A stretch of 64,000 bases of DNA from JACVCK01 sp041940385 (GTDB taxonomy: Bacteria; Planctomycetota; Phycisphaerae; Phycisphaerales; UBA1924), in NCBI GenBank assembly GCA_041940385.1, contig JBGTSD010000003.1:1-64000 (forward strand), written 5' to 3'. The position numbers were made by a program, and so were the translations under genes. The notes under the pieces are model-generated. The model did not search any database. It saw only the letters and a list, made by a program, of their open reading frames with translations, and had not been told where the DNA came from. Positions 18,068 through 30,453 of this stretch are shown piece by piece. The stretch's first letter is position 1. Every line of letters starts with the position of its first letter.

Positions 18068-20937
18068 GTGACTCTCTCCGATCACCAGGCGTGCTATTTC
18101 GCCCATGATCTGACTCGCCTTGGAGCGGTCGGAGACATCGATCGTCTGAGCGCGACGTTATTCGATTCAAAGGTTGATCTGAATCCACACCAAGTCGAGG
18201 CTGCGCTCTTCGCCATTGCGAATCCGATGCAGCGAGGCGTCATCCTAGCGGATGAGGTTGGCCTCGGAAAGACGATCGAGGCGGGGCTCGTGTTGTGTCA
18301 ACGCTGGGCGGAGCGAAAGCGCCGTCTGATCGTGGTCTGCCCGGCTCACATTCGTAAACAGTGGCAGATGGAGCTCGCCGAGAAGTTCCAGCTGCCCTCG
18401 ATTGTCCTCGACCGACGTATTTGGCGGCAGTTGCGCGACGACGGCGCCGTCAATCCGTTTGACTCCGGTGTGATCTCCGTCATCTCCTACGGGTTCGCCG
18501 CTCGGATGAAGGACGATTTGCGTGCAACGCCGTTCGATCTCGTTGTATTCGACGAGGCGCACAAGCTTCGAAACGCTTACCAACCCAGCCGGAAGGGCGG
18601 CCAAGCGGTTCGCTGGGCCTTTGAGTTGCGTCAGAAGATCCTGCTCACTGCGACTCCGCTCCAGAACAGCCTCCTTGAGCTCTACGGGCTTGGTTGGCTC
18701 ATCGATGACCACGTCTTCGGCGACAAGGGCGCCTTTCAGGCGAGGTATTGCAACGCTGGCGGGGACTTGGTCGGGCTCAAGGAACGGCTGGCGCAAGTCT
18801 GCAAGCGAACGCTTCGAAGGGAGTGTCCGTATGTCGCGTACACCAAGCGGCACGCGATTACGCACCCGTTCTCGCAAACGACCGAGGAGAAGTCGCTTCA
18901 GCGAGATGTCTTAGAGTTCATGCGGCGCGAGATCAGCTATTCGTTCCCGCAGCGGCAGCGCCATCTGATCGAGATCATTCTGTTCAAGACGCTCGCGTCC
19001 TCCCCGCAGGCATTGGCGAGCACCCTTCGCACGATGCGAAAACGTGTGATCGGGATTCGTGATGGGCTATTGGATCAGGAGAATGACGGCCTGCTCGATG
19101 ACCTCGAAGAGAATGAGGACTTCGATCTCGACGCGCTGGCAGAGCATCTGGACGCGGTCGAGGAGGGCGAGGAAGCAGGGGGGATTGGGCTTCAGGGTCG
19201 GCTCCTTGCCGAGGAGCTCAGCGTCCTTGATTCGCTCATCGCACGTGCTGACGGCATCGGTGGCGATAGCAAGTCCCGGGCTCTACTGACGGCGCTTGAG
19301 AACGCGTTCGAACGACTCGTTCAAGTCGGTGCAGCACGGAAGGCGCTTGTCTTTACGGAGAGTCGCAAGACTCAGGCGTTTCTAGCTTCGTATCTGGAGG
19401 CCAACGGATACGCTGGCAAGGTCGTTGTCTTCAACGGATCCAACAACCACCCGAGCGCGCAGCGGGCCTATGAACGATTCACGAAGAAGCACGCCGGCGG
19501 GGACCAGCTCACGGGATCCAAAGCGATCGACATGCGATCTGCGTTGATCGAGGAGTTCCGAGATCGAGGCGAGATTCTGCTTGCCACCGAGGCCGCGGCG
19601 GAGGGCGTGAACCTTCAGTTCTGCTCGCTGGTGGTCAACTACGACCTTCCTTGGAATCCGCAACGCATCGAGCAGCGGATCGGGCGATGTCACCGGTATG
19701 GGCAACGACATGACGTCATCGTCGTCAACTTCCTCTCCCACGACAATCTCGCGGACCGGCGGGTTCAGGAGTTGTTGCAACAGAAATTCAGCCTCTTCGA
19801 TGGGCTCTTTGGCGCTAGCGACGAGGTGCTTGGCGCGATCGAGGATGGCGTGGATTTCGAGAAGCGTGTCCTAGCGATCCTCAAGAATTGCCGGACAGAT
19901 CGAGAGATCGAGGCTGCGTTCGTCGAGCTTCAACGCGAGTTGGAAGAGACCATCAGCCAGCGGATGACGGAGGCGAAGCAACAGCTGTTCGATCACTTTG
20001 ACGCGGACGTGCACGATCGACTTCGAATGCGTGGGGAGTCTGCGAGGGTCGCGCTCGACCGGCTCGGATCGCGATTCTGGCGACTCGCGACGTGGGCGCT
20101 CTCGGATCGGGTTCAGCTCGATCATGATCGACTCGAGTTCGTGCTCGGCGCAGCGCCTCAAGCCGGGATTCCGACGGGACGCTACCGGCTGATGACTGGA
20201 GCGGCAGCGGATGACGATGCCGCCGAACCAGAAGCCCATCTCCTTCGACTGAAGTCACCACTCGGCGAATGGATTCTTGAGACAGCGAAGCACGCGCCGA
20301 CGCCGGCATGTACGGTTGAGTTCGACGTGTCCGGACATGGGCGCATCATCAGCTCGCTATCTCCGCTCGTGGGCAAGGCCGGCTGGCTTCGACTGGAGAA
20401 GCTGACGATCGAGTCTGACGAGCGAGAAGAGTTCCTTCTTTTCACGACCATCACCGATGATGGCGGCAACCTCGACCAGGACCAGTCGCAGCGACTCATG
20501 GAGGTCGAGGGCTCCGTCGTCAACGCCAGGGAGGTCGAGCCTGCGGCGTCTCTTCGAGCCCAACTGGACGCCGACTGCGATCGGCTTGTTCAGGCCACAT
20601 TGGCACGCGCCACCGAGAACTTCAATTCCCGGTTCAGGCAGCTGCAGCAGCAGATCAATCAGTGGGCGGACGACAAGATCAAGGCCGCGGAGATGGAGCT
20701 GGATTCGATCAAGAAGCAGCTCCGTGCAATGCGTCGATCGGCAGAGCTTGCCGAGACGACGCAGATTCGGGCCGAGGCGGAGGAGGCGGTCGCCCAGCTG
20801 GAGCGCAAGCAGCGGCAACAGCGGAAGGCAATCTTCGAGCTGGAGGATGACTTGGAAGACCAGCGCAAGAAGCTCATCGGGGAGATCCGGGCTCGCGTCG
20901 AGCAGCGATCGTCCCACGAGCCGCTCTTCTTGCTGCG

Positions 20938-20953
<16 letters not shown>
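18068..20953 (+). CDS. SNF2/RapA-type SF2 helicase of a defence operon
   Basis: A 961-residue helicase. Visible motifs: Walker A DEVGLGKT (62-69), DEAH box (162-165), LLTATPLQN (motif III) and the C-terminal RecA lobe with ATEAAAEGVNLQFC, NYDLPWNPQRIEQRIGRCHR (motifs V-VI). The opening (CYFAHDLTRLG, VDLNPHQVEAALFAI) matches SNF2-type helicases that, as I recall, sit next to type III restriction genes. The last 150 residues are a long coiled coil (DDKIKAAEMELDSIKKQLRA, QLERKQRQQRKAIFELEDDL), suiting a role as a DNA translocase gripping a partner. The start is GTG at 18068 with a weak RBS. It overlaps the sigma-like gene by 16 nt, the first link in a four-gene overlapping operon. Confidence 0.9.
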
Positions 20954-21977
<1,024 letters not shown>

Positions 21978-21981
<4 letters not shown>

Positions 21982-24900
21982 CGACCGCTTCCGCCGAACC
22001 CAAGACGCCGAGCATCACCGAGTCCCGCTTCGACCTGCTGAAGGCGAAGCTGCGCGAGCTCTTCGAGCTGGACAAATCGGACCTGGACTTCGGCATCTAT
22101 CGCATCATCAACGCGCGGAACAAGGAGATCACGGAGTTTCTCGACCGCCAGCTGCGGCAGGGGGTGGCGGAGACGCTGGCGGAGCATGGCGCAGGGGAGG
22201 CAGGGGCCGCCCAGGCGGAGCTGGACAAGGCCATTGCCCAAGCGAAGGAGCTGGGTGTCGATCCCGACACGTCGGAGAAGGTGAAGGCCTTACGGGCCAA
22301 GGTCGCCGCGGCGGGCGGTGGGGCGGCCGGCGAGATCGAGGCCGACGTCTACAACCACCTGCTCAACTTCTTCTCGCGGTACTACGAGGAGGGCGACTTC
22401 ATCTCGAAGCGCCGGTACAAGGGCGACACGTACGCCATCCCGTACAGCGGCGAGGAGGTCACGCTCCACTGGGCGAACAAGGACCAGTACTACATCAAGT
22501 CGGGAGAGTGGCACCGGGACTACCGGTTCCGGATCGGCGACCACTCCGTGCGCTTCAAGCTGGTCGAGGCGACGCAGGAGGTCGGGAACAACAAGGAGCG
22601 CGATGACGCGAAGCGGCGGTATGTCCTCGACGAGGAACAGCCCGTGGAGGCGAGCGAGCGCGAGCTGGTCCTGCGGTTTCAGTTCCGGGCGCCGACCGAG
22701 GGCGAGAAGGCCCGCGCGGGCGATGGCGCCGTTGCGATCTGGGGCGGGAAGTTCGCCGCGTCCACCAAGGGTGACGAGCGTGAGCAGTTCTGCGCGGACG
22801 CCGAGATGCGGGCAATGGAGGCTATGTCGGAAGTGTGGCGGAAGCGCGTCGATGCGACGGCCGCGACGGACGCGAAGCCGTCGCGCACGCTGCTTGGCAA
22901 ACACCTGGACCAGTTCACGGCGCGGAACACGTTCGACTATTTCATCCACAAGGACCTGGGCGCATTCCTGCGGCGGGAGCTGGACTTTTACATCAAGAAC
23001 GAGGTGGTGCGCCTCGACGACATCGACGCGGCGCCTCCGGACCAACTCCTGCGGATGCAGGGCCGCGTCAAGGCCATCCGGCGCGTGGCGGGGCGCGTGA
23101 TCGACCTGCTGGCGTCGATCGAAGACTTCCAGAAGAAGATGTGGCTCAAGAAGAAGTTTGTGTTGAACACGAACTGGCTGGTGACCATCGACCGCGTTCC
23201 GGCGAAGCTGCGCGATGTCGTCGCCACGAACAAGGCGCAGTGGGAGGAGTGGGAGCGGCTGGGGTTCAAGCCGGAGGAAACAGCTGACGGGCTGTTCCGG
23301 GGAGCGACGTGGGGGACTCGAGAATATCTGGACGTGTGCGACAAACTGCCGCTAAATACTCGCCACTTTGGCGACGATTTCATCGCGGAGTTGTTGGCAA
23401 CAGAATCACTTGCAACAAATGGGCTGTTTGATTCTCGACTCCTCGGCATCACCGCTCACGGCGAGAATTCACAAGTATTGCAGCTGCTTCAAGAGAGGTA
23501 CAGAGAGCGGATACAGTGCGTCTATATCGACCCGCCGTACAACTCTAACACTTCTGAGATTGCGTACAAAAATAGCTATAAGCACTCGTCTTGGTTAGCT
23601 CTGATGGACGGACGGCTGTCACTTAGCAGGCCGCTGTCCACCGACGACGGATCGCATGTGATTGCAATCGATGAGAATGAACATGAAGTGTTAGGTCAGC
23701 TGCTGTCACAATGCTTTCCAAGTCACGAAAAGGTTGAAGTTGCCGTAATACATAATAAGAAAGGGATTCAAGGAAACTATTTTTCCTTCAATCATGAATA
23801 CGCGTTCTTCTGCATTCCACCCAGTCTTCCGGAGACTAGGGGTCAGCCGGTTGCCGAGGACGAATGGGAGTACGCGAATCTTCGAAAGTGGGGCCGGGAG
23901 TCAGATCGCAAGAGCGCCCGAAACTGCTTCTACCTATCTATGTGGAAAACGGGGAGATCGTGGGATTCGGCGACGTATGTGACGACGATGAACATCCAGC
24001 CAGTTCTAATGTTCGCAATGGTGCGTGTATTGCGGTCTATCCGATCGACAGCAAGGGGGTTGAGCGAAAATGGCGGTATGCGAGGGCGACCGTCGAGGGA
24101 ATTCGCCAGCTACTGAAGGTGCACGTCACGACCAACGGCGAGATCCAGATTCAGAAGGCCGTTGCTGAGCGCGCGATTAAGACTGTGTGGGATGATCCTC
24201 GGTACATCGCGGGCGATTATGGGACAAAATGGCTGACCGACCTTGGCTTGAAGGTCAGTGACGATATCTATCCTAAGTCATTGCATACGGTTGTCGACTC
24301 GATTGTCGCCGTGTCAGATACGCACGCGATCGTTCTCGACTACTTTGCAGGATCGGGCACATCTGGGCATGCGGTCATACATCTAAATAGAAATGGTGCG
24401 GCGATGTCATTTGTGCTCGCTGAAATGGGATGGTATTACGAGAGTGTGTTGCGCCCGCGTGTTGCCAAGGTCATCTACAGCTCGGCGTGGAAGGATGGGC
24501 AGGCGCAAGCACACGATCAGGGTCTGTCGGCCCTCGTCAAGAGCTTTGCAGTTGAGTCGTACGAGGACGCGTTGAACAACCTGCCGGCACTAGCTAGTGA
24601 TATGTTCGAAGGCTCGCCGAAGGAGAGGGTGGATGCACTGATTCGCTATTCCCTCGACCTTGAGCTTGGTCCCCAGCTGCTCGATCTCAATGCATTCCTC
24701 GATCCGTGGTCCTGCACGATCCATGCCCAGCTAGCCGGGGACGACGAAATCCGGCCGCAGCGTGTGGACCTGGTGGAGACCTTCAACTACCTCATAGGGC
24801 TCAAGGTCGGCGCCTACGGACCGATGGAGCGTTACGCCGCGGAATTCGAAAGGGCGGACCACGCCGATGGGCTGGGCCGACTGAAAGTGAGGGGTCGCCT

Positions 24901-25219
24901 GAACCGCGACGCGGACGGGCCGTTTGTCTTTCAACGGGTCGAGGGGGAGTTGAACGATGGCGCCGCGACGCGGGTTCTGGTGGTCTGGCGCAAGCTGACA
25001 AACGATCCTGAGAAGGATGCAGCGGTTCTCGAGGCATGGATGGAGCGGCATCGCGAGAATACGAAGGAGCGGAGTGAGCACCGGGACTACCAAGTGATCT
25101 ACATCAACGGACCGGTGACGCTGCCACAGCCGACGCAGGAAGTGCGGACGGTGTATCCGCTGGAGGAGACGTTCAAGGCGAAGATGTTCGAGGACTGCGA
25201 CGGGGGCGTGGGTGGCTAA
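21978..25219 (+). pseudogene. Type III restriction-modification methylase (Mod), interrupted by a -1 frameshift
   Basis: The two halves together give one Mod-like adenine methylase of about 1080 residues. The first half (from ATG 21978) has a long N-terminal region (SRFDLLKAKLRELFELDKSD, IYRIINARNKEI), then catalytic motif IV DPPYNS (D518-Y521). The reading frame must shift at 23931-23935, where TAC CTA TCT should read TAC CCT ATC: one C is missing. The second half continues as PIYVENGEIVGFGDVCDDDE and holds the AdoMet motif I, LDYFAGSGTSGHAVIHLNR, then the C-terminal domain to 25219. Without correction the first frame ends at 24116, losing the AdoMet site. No slippery heptamer is visible. 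DNA from about 23340 to 24640 is much more AT-rich than either end. Confidence 0.85.
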
Positions 25220-28200
25220 GCGTGGGGGCGCCAGGTCGAAGTCGGCGCCGAAACCGGACTTTCACCGGCAAACGGTGCTGTTCCAATGGGCGCTGGATCA
25301 GCTTGGTGTAACGAGTCTGGCCGACCTGCGCGAAAAGTACCAGATCGGTCCGGACAGCCGCGAGGGGATCTCTGCGGAGACAGGTCGGCATTACTTCTTC
25401 GATGCGCTGTCGAACCCATTGGCACCGGTGGCGGGAGCGCGAATTCGCGCGGACCGGCTGGCGGAGTACGAGCAGAACATCCTCGCCGACACGCTGGCGA
25501 TCAATACAGCTCGTGCACGGCACGGCGAGCCCACGATTCAGTGGAAGTATCACCAGTATTTGGCGCTGCTGTTCACGGAGATGTACCTGGATCGGTACTT
25601 CGCGGACGCGGCCGGGCTCCGGGCGGAGATCAACGAGCAGATCCTCCGACACAATGAGGGCGTCCATGAGGTCGATCGCGTCTCGCCGTTCCCGATAGAG
25701 CCGACGGGACACGGAAAGGAGTTTGACGACGCGGACCCGCGCCGGCAGCTGGGGCGGCTGGCGTTCTGGTGCGCGACCGGCGCGGGCAAGACGCTGCTGA
25801 TGCACATGCACATCCTGCAGTTCCGCCGGTATCAGGCGCGGGCAGGAGCTAGCAGGGGCGAGAAGCTGGAGCAGGTCTTGCTCGTCACGCCCAACGAGGG
25901 GCTGACGCGGCAGCATGCGACAGAGCTCGCGCGAGCCGGCTTCAAGCCGCTGACGGAGGCCGATGCGCTCAGCGCGACGCTCTTCGCTCAGTCGGGCGGG
26001 CAGGTGGCGGTGAAGATCATCGACATCCACAAGTTTCGCGATGACCACGGGGACAAGACGGTGGCGACGGAGGCGTTCGAGGGGCGGAACCTGGTGCTTG
26101 TGGACGAGGGCCATCGCGGCGCCGGGCGCGGCGAAGAAGGCAAGTGGATGCAGCGGCGGGATCAACTCGCCAGGGACGGATTCACGATCGAGTATTCCGC
26201 GACCTTCAAGGAGGCCGTCACGGGCGACGAGAAGATGCGACTTCGGTACGCGCGGAGCATCCTGTTCGACTACGCCTATCGCAGTTTCTATCGCGACGGC
26301 TACGGCAAGGACTTCACAATCCTGAATTTGGAGGACAACAAGCATCAGACGCGATACCTGACGGCCGCGCTGCTGCTCTATTACCAGCAGCTGCGGGTCT
26401 GGAAGGATGGCGGCGAGGCGATCAAACCGTTCAGGATCGACAAGCCGTTGTGGGTCTTCGTGGGGCACACGGTCGTGGGGAAATCGACGTCGAAGGACGA
26501 CGAGGTGTCCGTCTCGGATGTGGTGCAGGTTCTCCTGTTCGTGAAGGGGTTTCTCGCTGACGCCGCGGCGTCGCGGGCGCTGATCCGCGATCTGCTCGAG
26601 AACGGCTTCACGGACAGCCACGGCAGGAATCTGCTGGCGAATCGGCTCCAGCACCTGGACACGACGGGGGACAAGGGGGCACTGGCGAAGGACGTGCACG
26701 AGGGCATTCTGCGGGATGTGTTCAACGCCCCCGGCGGTGGTTCGCTTGCGGTGCAGCTGCTGAAGTCCGTCGAGGGTGAGTTGGCGCTCAAGGTCGGTGA
26801 GGCGCCGCCGTTTGGTGTGGTAAACGTCGGTGACCCTGGCGCCGTGGCGGAGGCCTGCCAGGAGAAGAAGATCACGAAGCTGGAAGACGACCAGTCCCGG
26901 GCTTCGCTGTTCGAGCGGATCAACCACGATGACAGCCCGATCAATCTTCTGGTCGGTTCGCGCAAGTTCACGGAGGGGTGGAATTCTTGGCGCGTTTCGA
27001 CGATCGGCCTGATGAATCTGGGTAAGAACGAGGGCGCCCAAATCATCCAGCTGTTCGGCCGCGGCGTGCGGCTGCGCGGCTACCGGATGGGTCTGCGCCG
27101 GTCGTCCGTGCTGGCGGAGAAGCCGACGCCGCCAAGGAATCTGCGCCAGGTGGAGACGTTGCAGGTCTTCGGTGTGAAGGCCGACTACATGAAGCGGTTC
27201 CGCGACTGGATCTACGAAGAAGTCCCCGAGGCACAGGAACGCGCGGTCTGGGACCTGCCTGTCGTCAAGACGCTGCCGAAGAGAAAGCTGAAGACGATTC
27301 AGATCAAGAACGTCATCGAAGGGGTCAAGGTGGAGCGCGGGCAGGCGTTTCGCACGCTGGGGCCCCTCGTCCGGCTGCGCCCGCCCGATCCGAAAGATTC
27401 GAAGGACGATTGGCTGCGAAACAACCCGACGCGGCTGAACTGGTTGCCGCGGGTTGTGGGGCTAGTAGGGAAGGACAAGGAAGTCTCGAAGGACGTGGGG
27501 CAGGTTGATGATCGTCCCAGGCAACGGCTGGACCGACTGCCAACGCTGATGTTCGACGTCGACGGGCTGTTGTTCGGAATTGAGGAATTCAAGGCGGGCC
27601 GCGGCTTGGATCGGCTGCATGTGGACCGCGATGCGATCCGTGCACTGCTGGCGGATGCAACTTGGTACGAGCTGTTCGCCGCGGATGACGACATGCGGCT
27701 CGATCGCATCGAGAACCGTGCTCAGTGGCAGAGGATGGCGCAACAGCTTCTGAACGCATATGCGGAGAAGTTCTACCGGTACATTCGTGGCCGCTGGGAG
27801 GCGCCGTATATCGAGGTCGTGGACATGCAGGAGGACGACCCGAACTTACTCGAGAGCTATGCGATCGAGACGACCGAGTTTGCGAGGACGGCGAAGGATA
27901 TCGAGCGGATCGAGGGCGTTGTTCGCGACTTGCGAGAGGCGGTGGCGAAGGACGCGTTGATCGATTGGCGCAAGAGCGAGGGCCGCTGGCGGACGGTCCC
28001 GTTCGCGGGGCATCTGTACCAGCCACTGCTCTACGTCGGTAGGAACTCAGAGATCCGATTGCTTCCGGTCGCGCTCGACAAGCACGAGGCCAAGTTTGTC
28101 GAGGATCTCGCGAAATGGTGCAAAGGTCAGAAGGGTGCAGAGGTTTACCTGCTTCGCAACCAGGCGGTGACCGGGCTGGGCTTCTTCCAGGCGGCGAACT

Positions 28201-28550
28201 TCTATCCCGACTTCCTGCTCTGGGTGCAGGACGGCGAGCGGCAGCATCTCGCGTTAGTCGATCCCAAGGGCTTGCACAATCACGGGCCGAGCGATCCGAA
28301 GGTGCTCTTTGCGACCCAGGATATTCCGCGGCTGCAAAAGATTGTTGAGGCACAGTCTCCCGAGCTCGCATTGCACGCGTTCATCGTGTCGAACACGCCG
28401 CTCGACAAGCTGAAGTGGACCTCGGGCACCACGCGGATGACGAAGGATGAGATCGAGGCGCTCGGCGTTCTGTTTCAGGAAGATGATGCGACGGAGTACA
28501 TTGAGAAGATGATGGGGGTGATTCTGCGAGAGGAAGCGACAGCTCACTAA
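25212..28550 (+). CDS. Type III restriction endonuclease subunit (Res), SF2 helicase plus PD-(D/E)xK nuclease
   Basis: A 1112-residue protein. Helicase motifs: Walker A ATGAGKT (188-194), DEGH (298-301), EYSATF (motif III), EGWNSWRVS and QLFGRGVRLRG (motif VI). The C-terminal nuclease is intact, with FYPDF (D1000) and VDPKG (D1017, K1019) forming a PD-x16-DxK active site. In type III systems Res acts with Mod, cutting after convergent translocation from unmethylated sites. The GTG start at 25212 overlaps the Mod stop by 8 nt. No break is seen, so the nuclease gene is intact beside a frameshifted methylase gene. Confidence 0.92.
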   Translation: MAKRGGARSKSAPKPDFHRQTVLFQWALDQLGVTSLADLREKYQIGPDSREGISAETGRHYFFDALSNPLAPVAGARIRADRLAEYEQNILADTLAINTARARHGEPTIQWKYHQYLALLFTEMYLDRYFADAAGLRAEINEQILRHNEGVHEVDRVSPFPIEPTGHGKEFDDADPRRQLGRLAFWCATGAGKTLLMHMHILQFRRYQARAGASRGEKLEQVLLVTPNEGLTRQHATELARAGFKPLTEADALSATLFAQSGGQVAVKIIDIHKFRDDHGDKTVATEAFEGRNLVLVDEGHRGAGRGEEGKWMQRRDQLARDGFTIEYSATFKEAVTGDEKMRLRYARSILFDYAYRSFYRDGYGKDFTILNLEDNKHQTRYLTAALLLYYQQLRVWKDGGEAIKPFRIDKPLWVFVGHTVVGKSTSKDDEVSVSDVVQVLLFVKGFLADAAASRALIRDLLENGFTDSHGRNLLANRLQHLDTTGDKGALAKDVHEGILRDVFNAPGGGSLAVQLLKSVEGELALKVGEAPPFGVVNVGDPGAVAEACQEKKITKLEDDQSRASLFERINHDDSPINLLVGSRKFTEGWNSWRVSTIGLMNLGKNEGAQIIQLFGRGVRLRGYRMGLRRSSVLAEKPTPPRNLRQVETLQVFGVKADYMKRFRDWIYEEVPEAQERAVWDLPVVKTLPKRKLKTIQIKNVIEGVKVERGQAFRTLGPLVRLRPPDPKDSKDDWLRNNPTRLNWLPRVVGLVGKDKEVSKDVGQVDDRPRQRLDRLPTLMFDVDGLLFGIEEFKAGRGLDRLHVDRDAIRALLADATWYELFAADDDMRLDRIENRAQWQRMAQQLLNAYAEKFYRYIRGRWEAPYIEVVDMQEDDPNLLESYAIETTEFARTAKDIERIEGVVRDLREAVAKDALIDWRKSEGRWRTVPFAGHLYQPLLYVGRNSEIRLLPVALDKHEAKFVEDLAKWCKGQKGAEVYLLRNQAVTGLGFFQAANFYPDFLLWVQDGERQHLALVDPKGLHNHGPSDPKVLFATQDIPRLQKIVEAQSPELALHAFIVSNTPLDKLKWTSGTTRMTKDEIEALGVLFQEDDATEYIEKMMGVILREEATAH

Positions 28551-28610
28551 GTCCGGACGAGCGCGGACGCGAAAGCGCTTTGCCACCGGCTCTGATCGCC
28601 AGATGCCGGG

Positions 28611-30443
28611 TCAGCGAGCCGCCTCATTTAGTAGCGACTGCGGGTTCCAGACCTGTTCGGCGATGCGGCGGTAGAGCTCTTGGCGGGCGTCGAGGTCTTC
28701 CTTACGGAACTTCGCGTGGGGCTGGAAAGGGAGGCCTGACTCCTTGATGAATCGTCGAAAGCCAGGGTCGTTCTCGTAGGCGAGTTCGTGGAGACTCTGC
28801 GCGAGAAGGTTTTGCTTGAGGTAGTGCTCGCGCTTTTTGGCGTAGGGAAGGTCGCCGTAGCTGGCGTTGAAGCTCTTGGGCAGCAGCAGCAGATCGCCGA
28901 TGCGGTTTCGGTACTCTGCGAAGTCGGCGGGGTGGCCGAACTCGTCCTTGTGCCGGTCGAAGTGATCGGCCCAGATGTGCTCGACCTCGTACCCGTTCTT
29001 GCCGCGGCGAACGATGTATTCGGCGTAGTGCGATTGCCGGTGTGCCTTGGTTTCGATGTAGTCGGTCATTCGGGCAAGGATGCGGTGGATCTGCTTGCCG
29101 TTCATGCCGTGCAGCGCGAAGCGCTCGTTGGACGCGAACGTCTGCTCCTCGGCGTTCAGGCGCTCCACCAGGTGGGCGGCGAGCTCCGGGAGCGCCATCC
29201 CGCGGATGGACTTCATGACCAGGAACATCGAGTACTGCATTGTGGAGTAGGCCGTCGCTTTCCAGTTCCAGACGCGGCGCGCGATGACGATGTCGAGATA
29301 GCTTGCGGTGATCCGAAGCTTCCGAAGGATTGCCTCTTCGCCATCGTTCCGGTTCAGCGGCGCAAGGAGGACGGGGTACTGCAACGTGAAATCGTTCTGA
29401 GCGTTGTAGAAGACGGGTTCGAGCCCCTCGGTGAGCGTCTCCGACGCCTTACGAACGAGCTCGTACCAACGGGTGTAGAACGAGAAGTCTTCTTGAATAA
29501 ATCGAGCGAAGTCGGCGCTCTTGCGAAGGCCGAGCGTCTCCTCCTTGTCGCGGACCCACCGATGGAACTCGGTTCCGATAAGATCAAAGTCGCGGGCGGA
29601 TGCGCCCCGCTCGCGCGCACGAATGCTCTCGGCATGCTGCCCGCGGAGCCATGCCTTGATGGCGTCCGCGTCCTCTTCCTTCGACAGCTTCTTCAGTCGC
29701 GCGATCTGATCGCGCCAGAGCCGGCTGCAGTGGTTGCGGAGATCCGAGTCGGTGATATTTGCGAGCAGGTAACCCTTGAGCATGTCTGTTGCCGTCAGCG
29801 ACAGACCCCGGTCGTTCATGGTCTCGAAGATCGTGTAGGCGTCGGCGTCGGAGTAGGCGGTGATCTCGACGAGGTACACGTTCTCGATGAGCCAGTCGGC
29901 AAAGTAGGGGAGGGCGACGCCCCTGAGGTCTTCGGGAAAGCGCTCCTCGATGTCCTGGTAACGTTCGAGGATGTTCACGACGGACTCCGGCTGGCCGCTC
30001 TCCTCGAACGACTTGCCGAGAAAGAGCGCCTCCATGCAGGGGGTGCGCTCGGGAACGTCGAGGTTGAACGATCTCTTTCCGAACTTCTGCGAGAAGATGA
30101 GCTCGGCGAGCTGGCCCTTCTGCTCCTCATCGGCGAGCTGACGATGCATGTAGATGAGGAGAAGGGTGAGAGAGGTCAGTCGCTGCTGACCATCGATGAT
30201 GAACTTGTGCCCGTCCTTGTCGCTGATGATGATCGATCCGAGAAAGTAGTGGCCGTAGCTCTCGACTGCGGTGCGGTCGTTGTCGGGATCATGGCTCTCG
30301 AGGAACTGCTCGATGAGGTCGTCGATCAGCTCGGTGATCTGCTTCTGCTCCCAGCGGTATTCGCGCTGGTAGTAGTCGATGGCGTATTTGGCGCCACCGA
30401 GAAGGGAGCGAATGTTCTTGGCGTCGCCGCGGATTTCCTTCAT
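28611..30443 (-). CDS. GmrSD-like DUF262/DUF1524 restriction protein
   Basis: A 610-residue protein. The N-terminal DUF262 domain (ParB/Srx-like NTPase fold) carries YAIDYYQREYRWEQKQI and the signature DGQQR (84-88). The C-terminal DUF1524 HNH nuclease has EVEHIWADHFD (H489) and YRNRIGDLLLLPKSFNASYG. This is the fused form of GmrS-GmrD, a family of modification-dependent (type IV) restriction enzymes that attack DNA with hydroxymethyl- or glucosyl-hydroxymethyl-cytosine. The actual target here is unknown. The start at 30443 is 10 bp after the stop of the upstream helicase gene, so both lie in one leftward operon. Confidence 0.9.
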   Translation of the reverse strand: MKEIRGDAKNIRSLLGGAKYAIDYYQREYRWEQKQITELIDDLIEQFLESHDPDNDRTAVESYGHYFLGSIIISDKDGHKFIIDGQQRLTSLTLLLIYMHRQLADEEQKGQLAELIFSQKFGKRSFNLDVPERTPCMEALFLGKSFEESGQPESVVNILERYQDIEERFPEDLRGVALPYFADWLIENVYLVEITAYSDADAYTIFETMNDRGLSLTATDMLKGYLLANITDSDLRNHCSRLWRDQIARLKKLSKEEDADAIKAWLRGQHAESIRARERGASARDFDLIGTEFHRWVRDKEETLGLRKSADFARFIQEDFSFYTRWYELVRKASETLTEGLEPVFYNAQNDFTLQYPVLLAPLNRNDGEEAILRKLRITASYLDIVIARRVWNWKATAYSTMQYSMFLVMKSIRGMALPELAAHLVERLNAEEQTFASNERFALHGMNGKQIHRILARMTDYIETKAHRQSHYAEYIVRRGKNGYEVEHIWADHFDRHKDEFGHPADFAEYRNRIGDLLLLPKSFNASYGDLPYAKKREHYLKQNLLAQSLHELAYENDPGFRRFIKESGLPFQPHAKFRKEDLDARQELYRRIAEQVWNPQSLLNEAAR

Positions 30444-30453
30444 GGGGCTCTCA

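Noticed and set aside
17889..18071. Short rightward frame before the helicase gene
   Set aside because: No RBS, Pro/Arg/Ser-rich composition and overlap with the presumed promoter region.
28551..28610. A bidirectional terminator between the two convergent defence operons
   Set aside because: Only a 5-bp stem (AGCGC/GCGCT) with a long loop and no T-run could be found.
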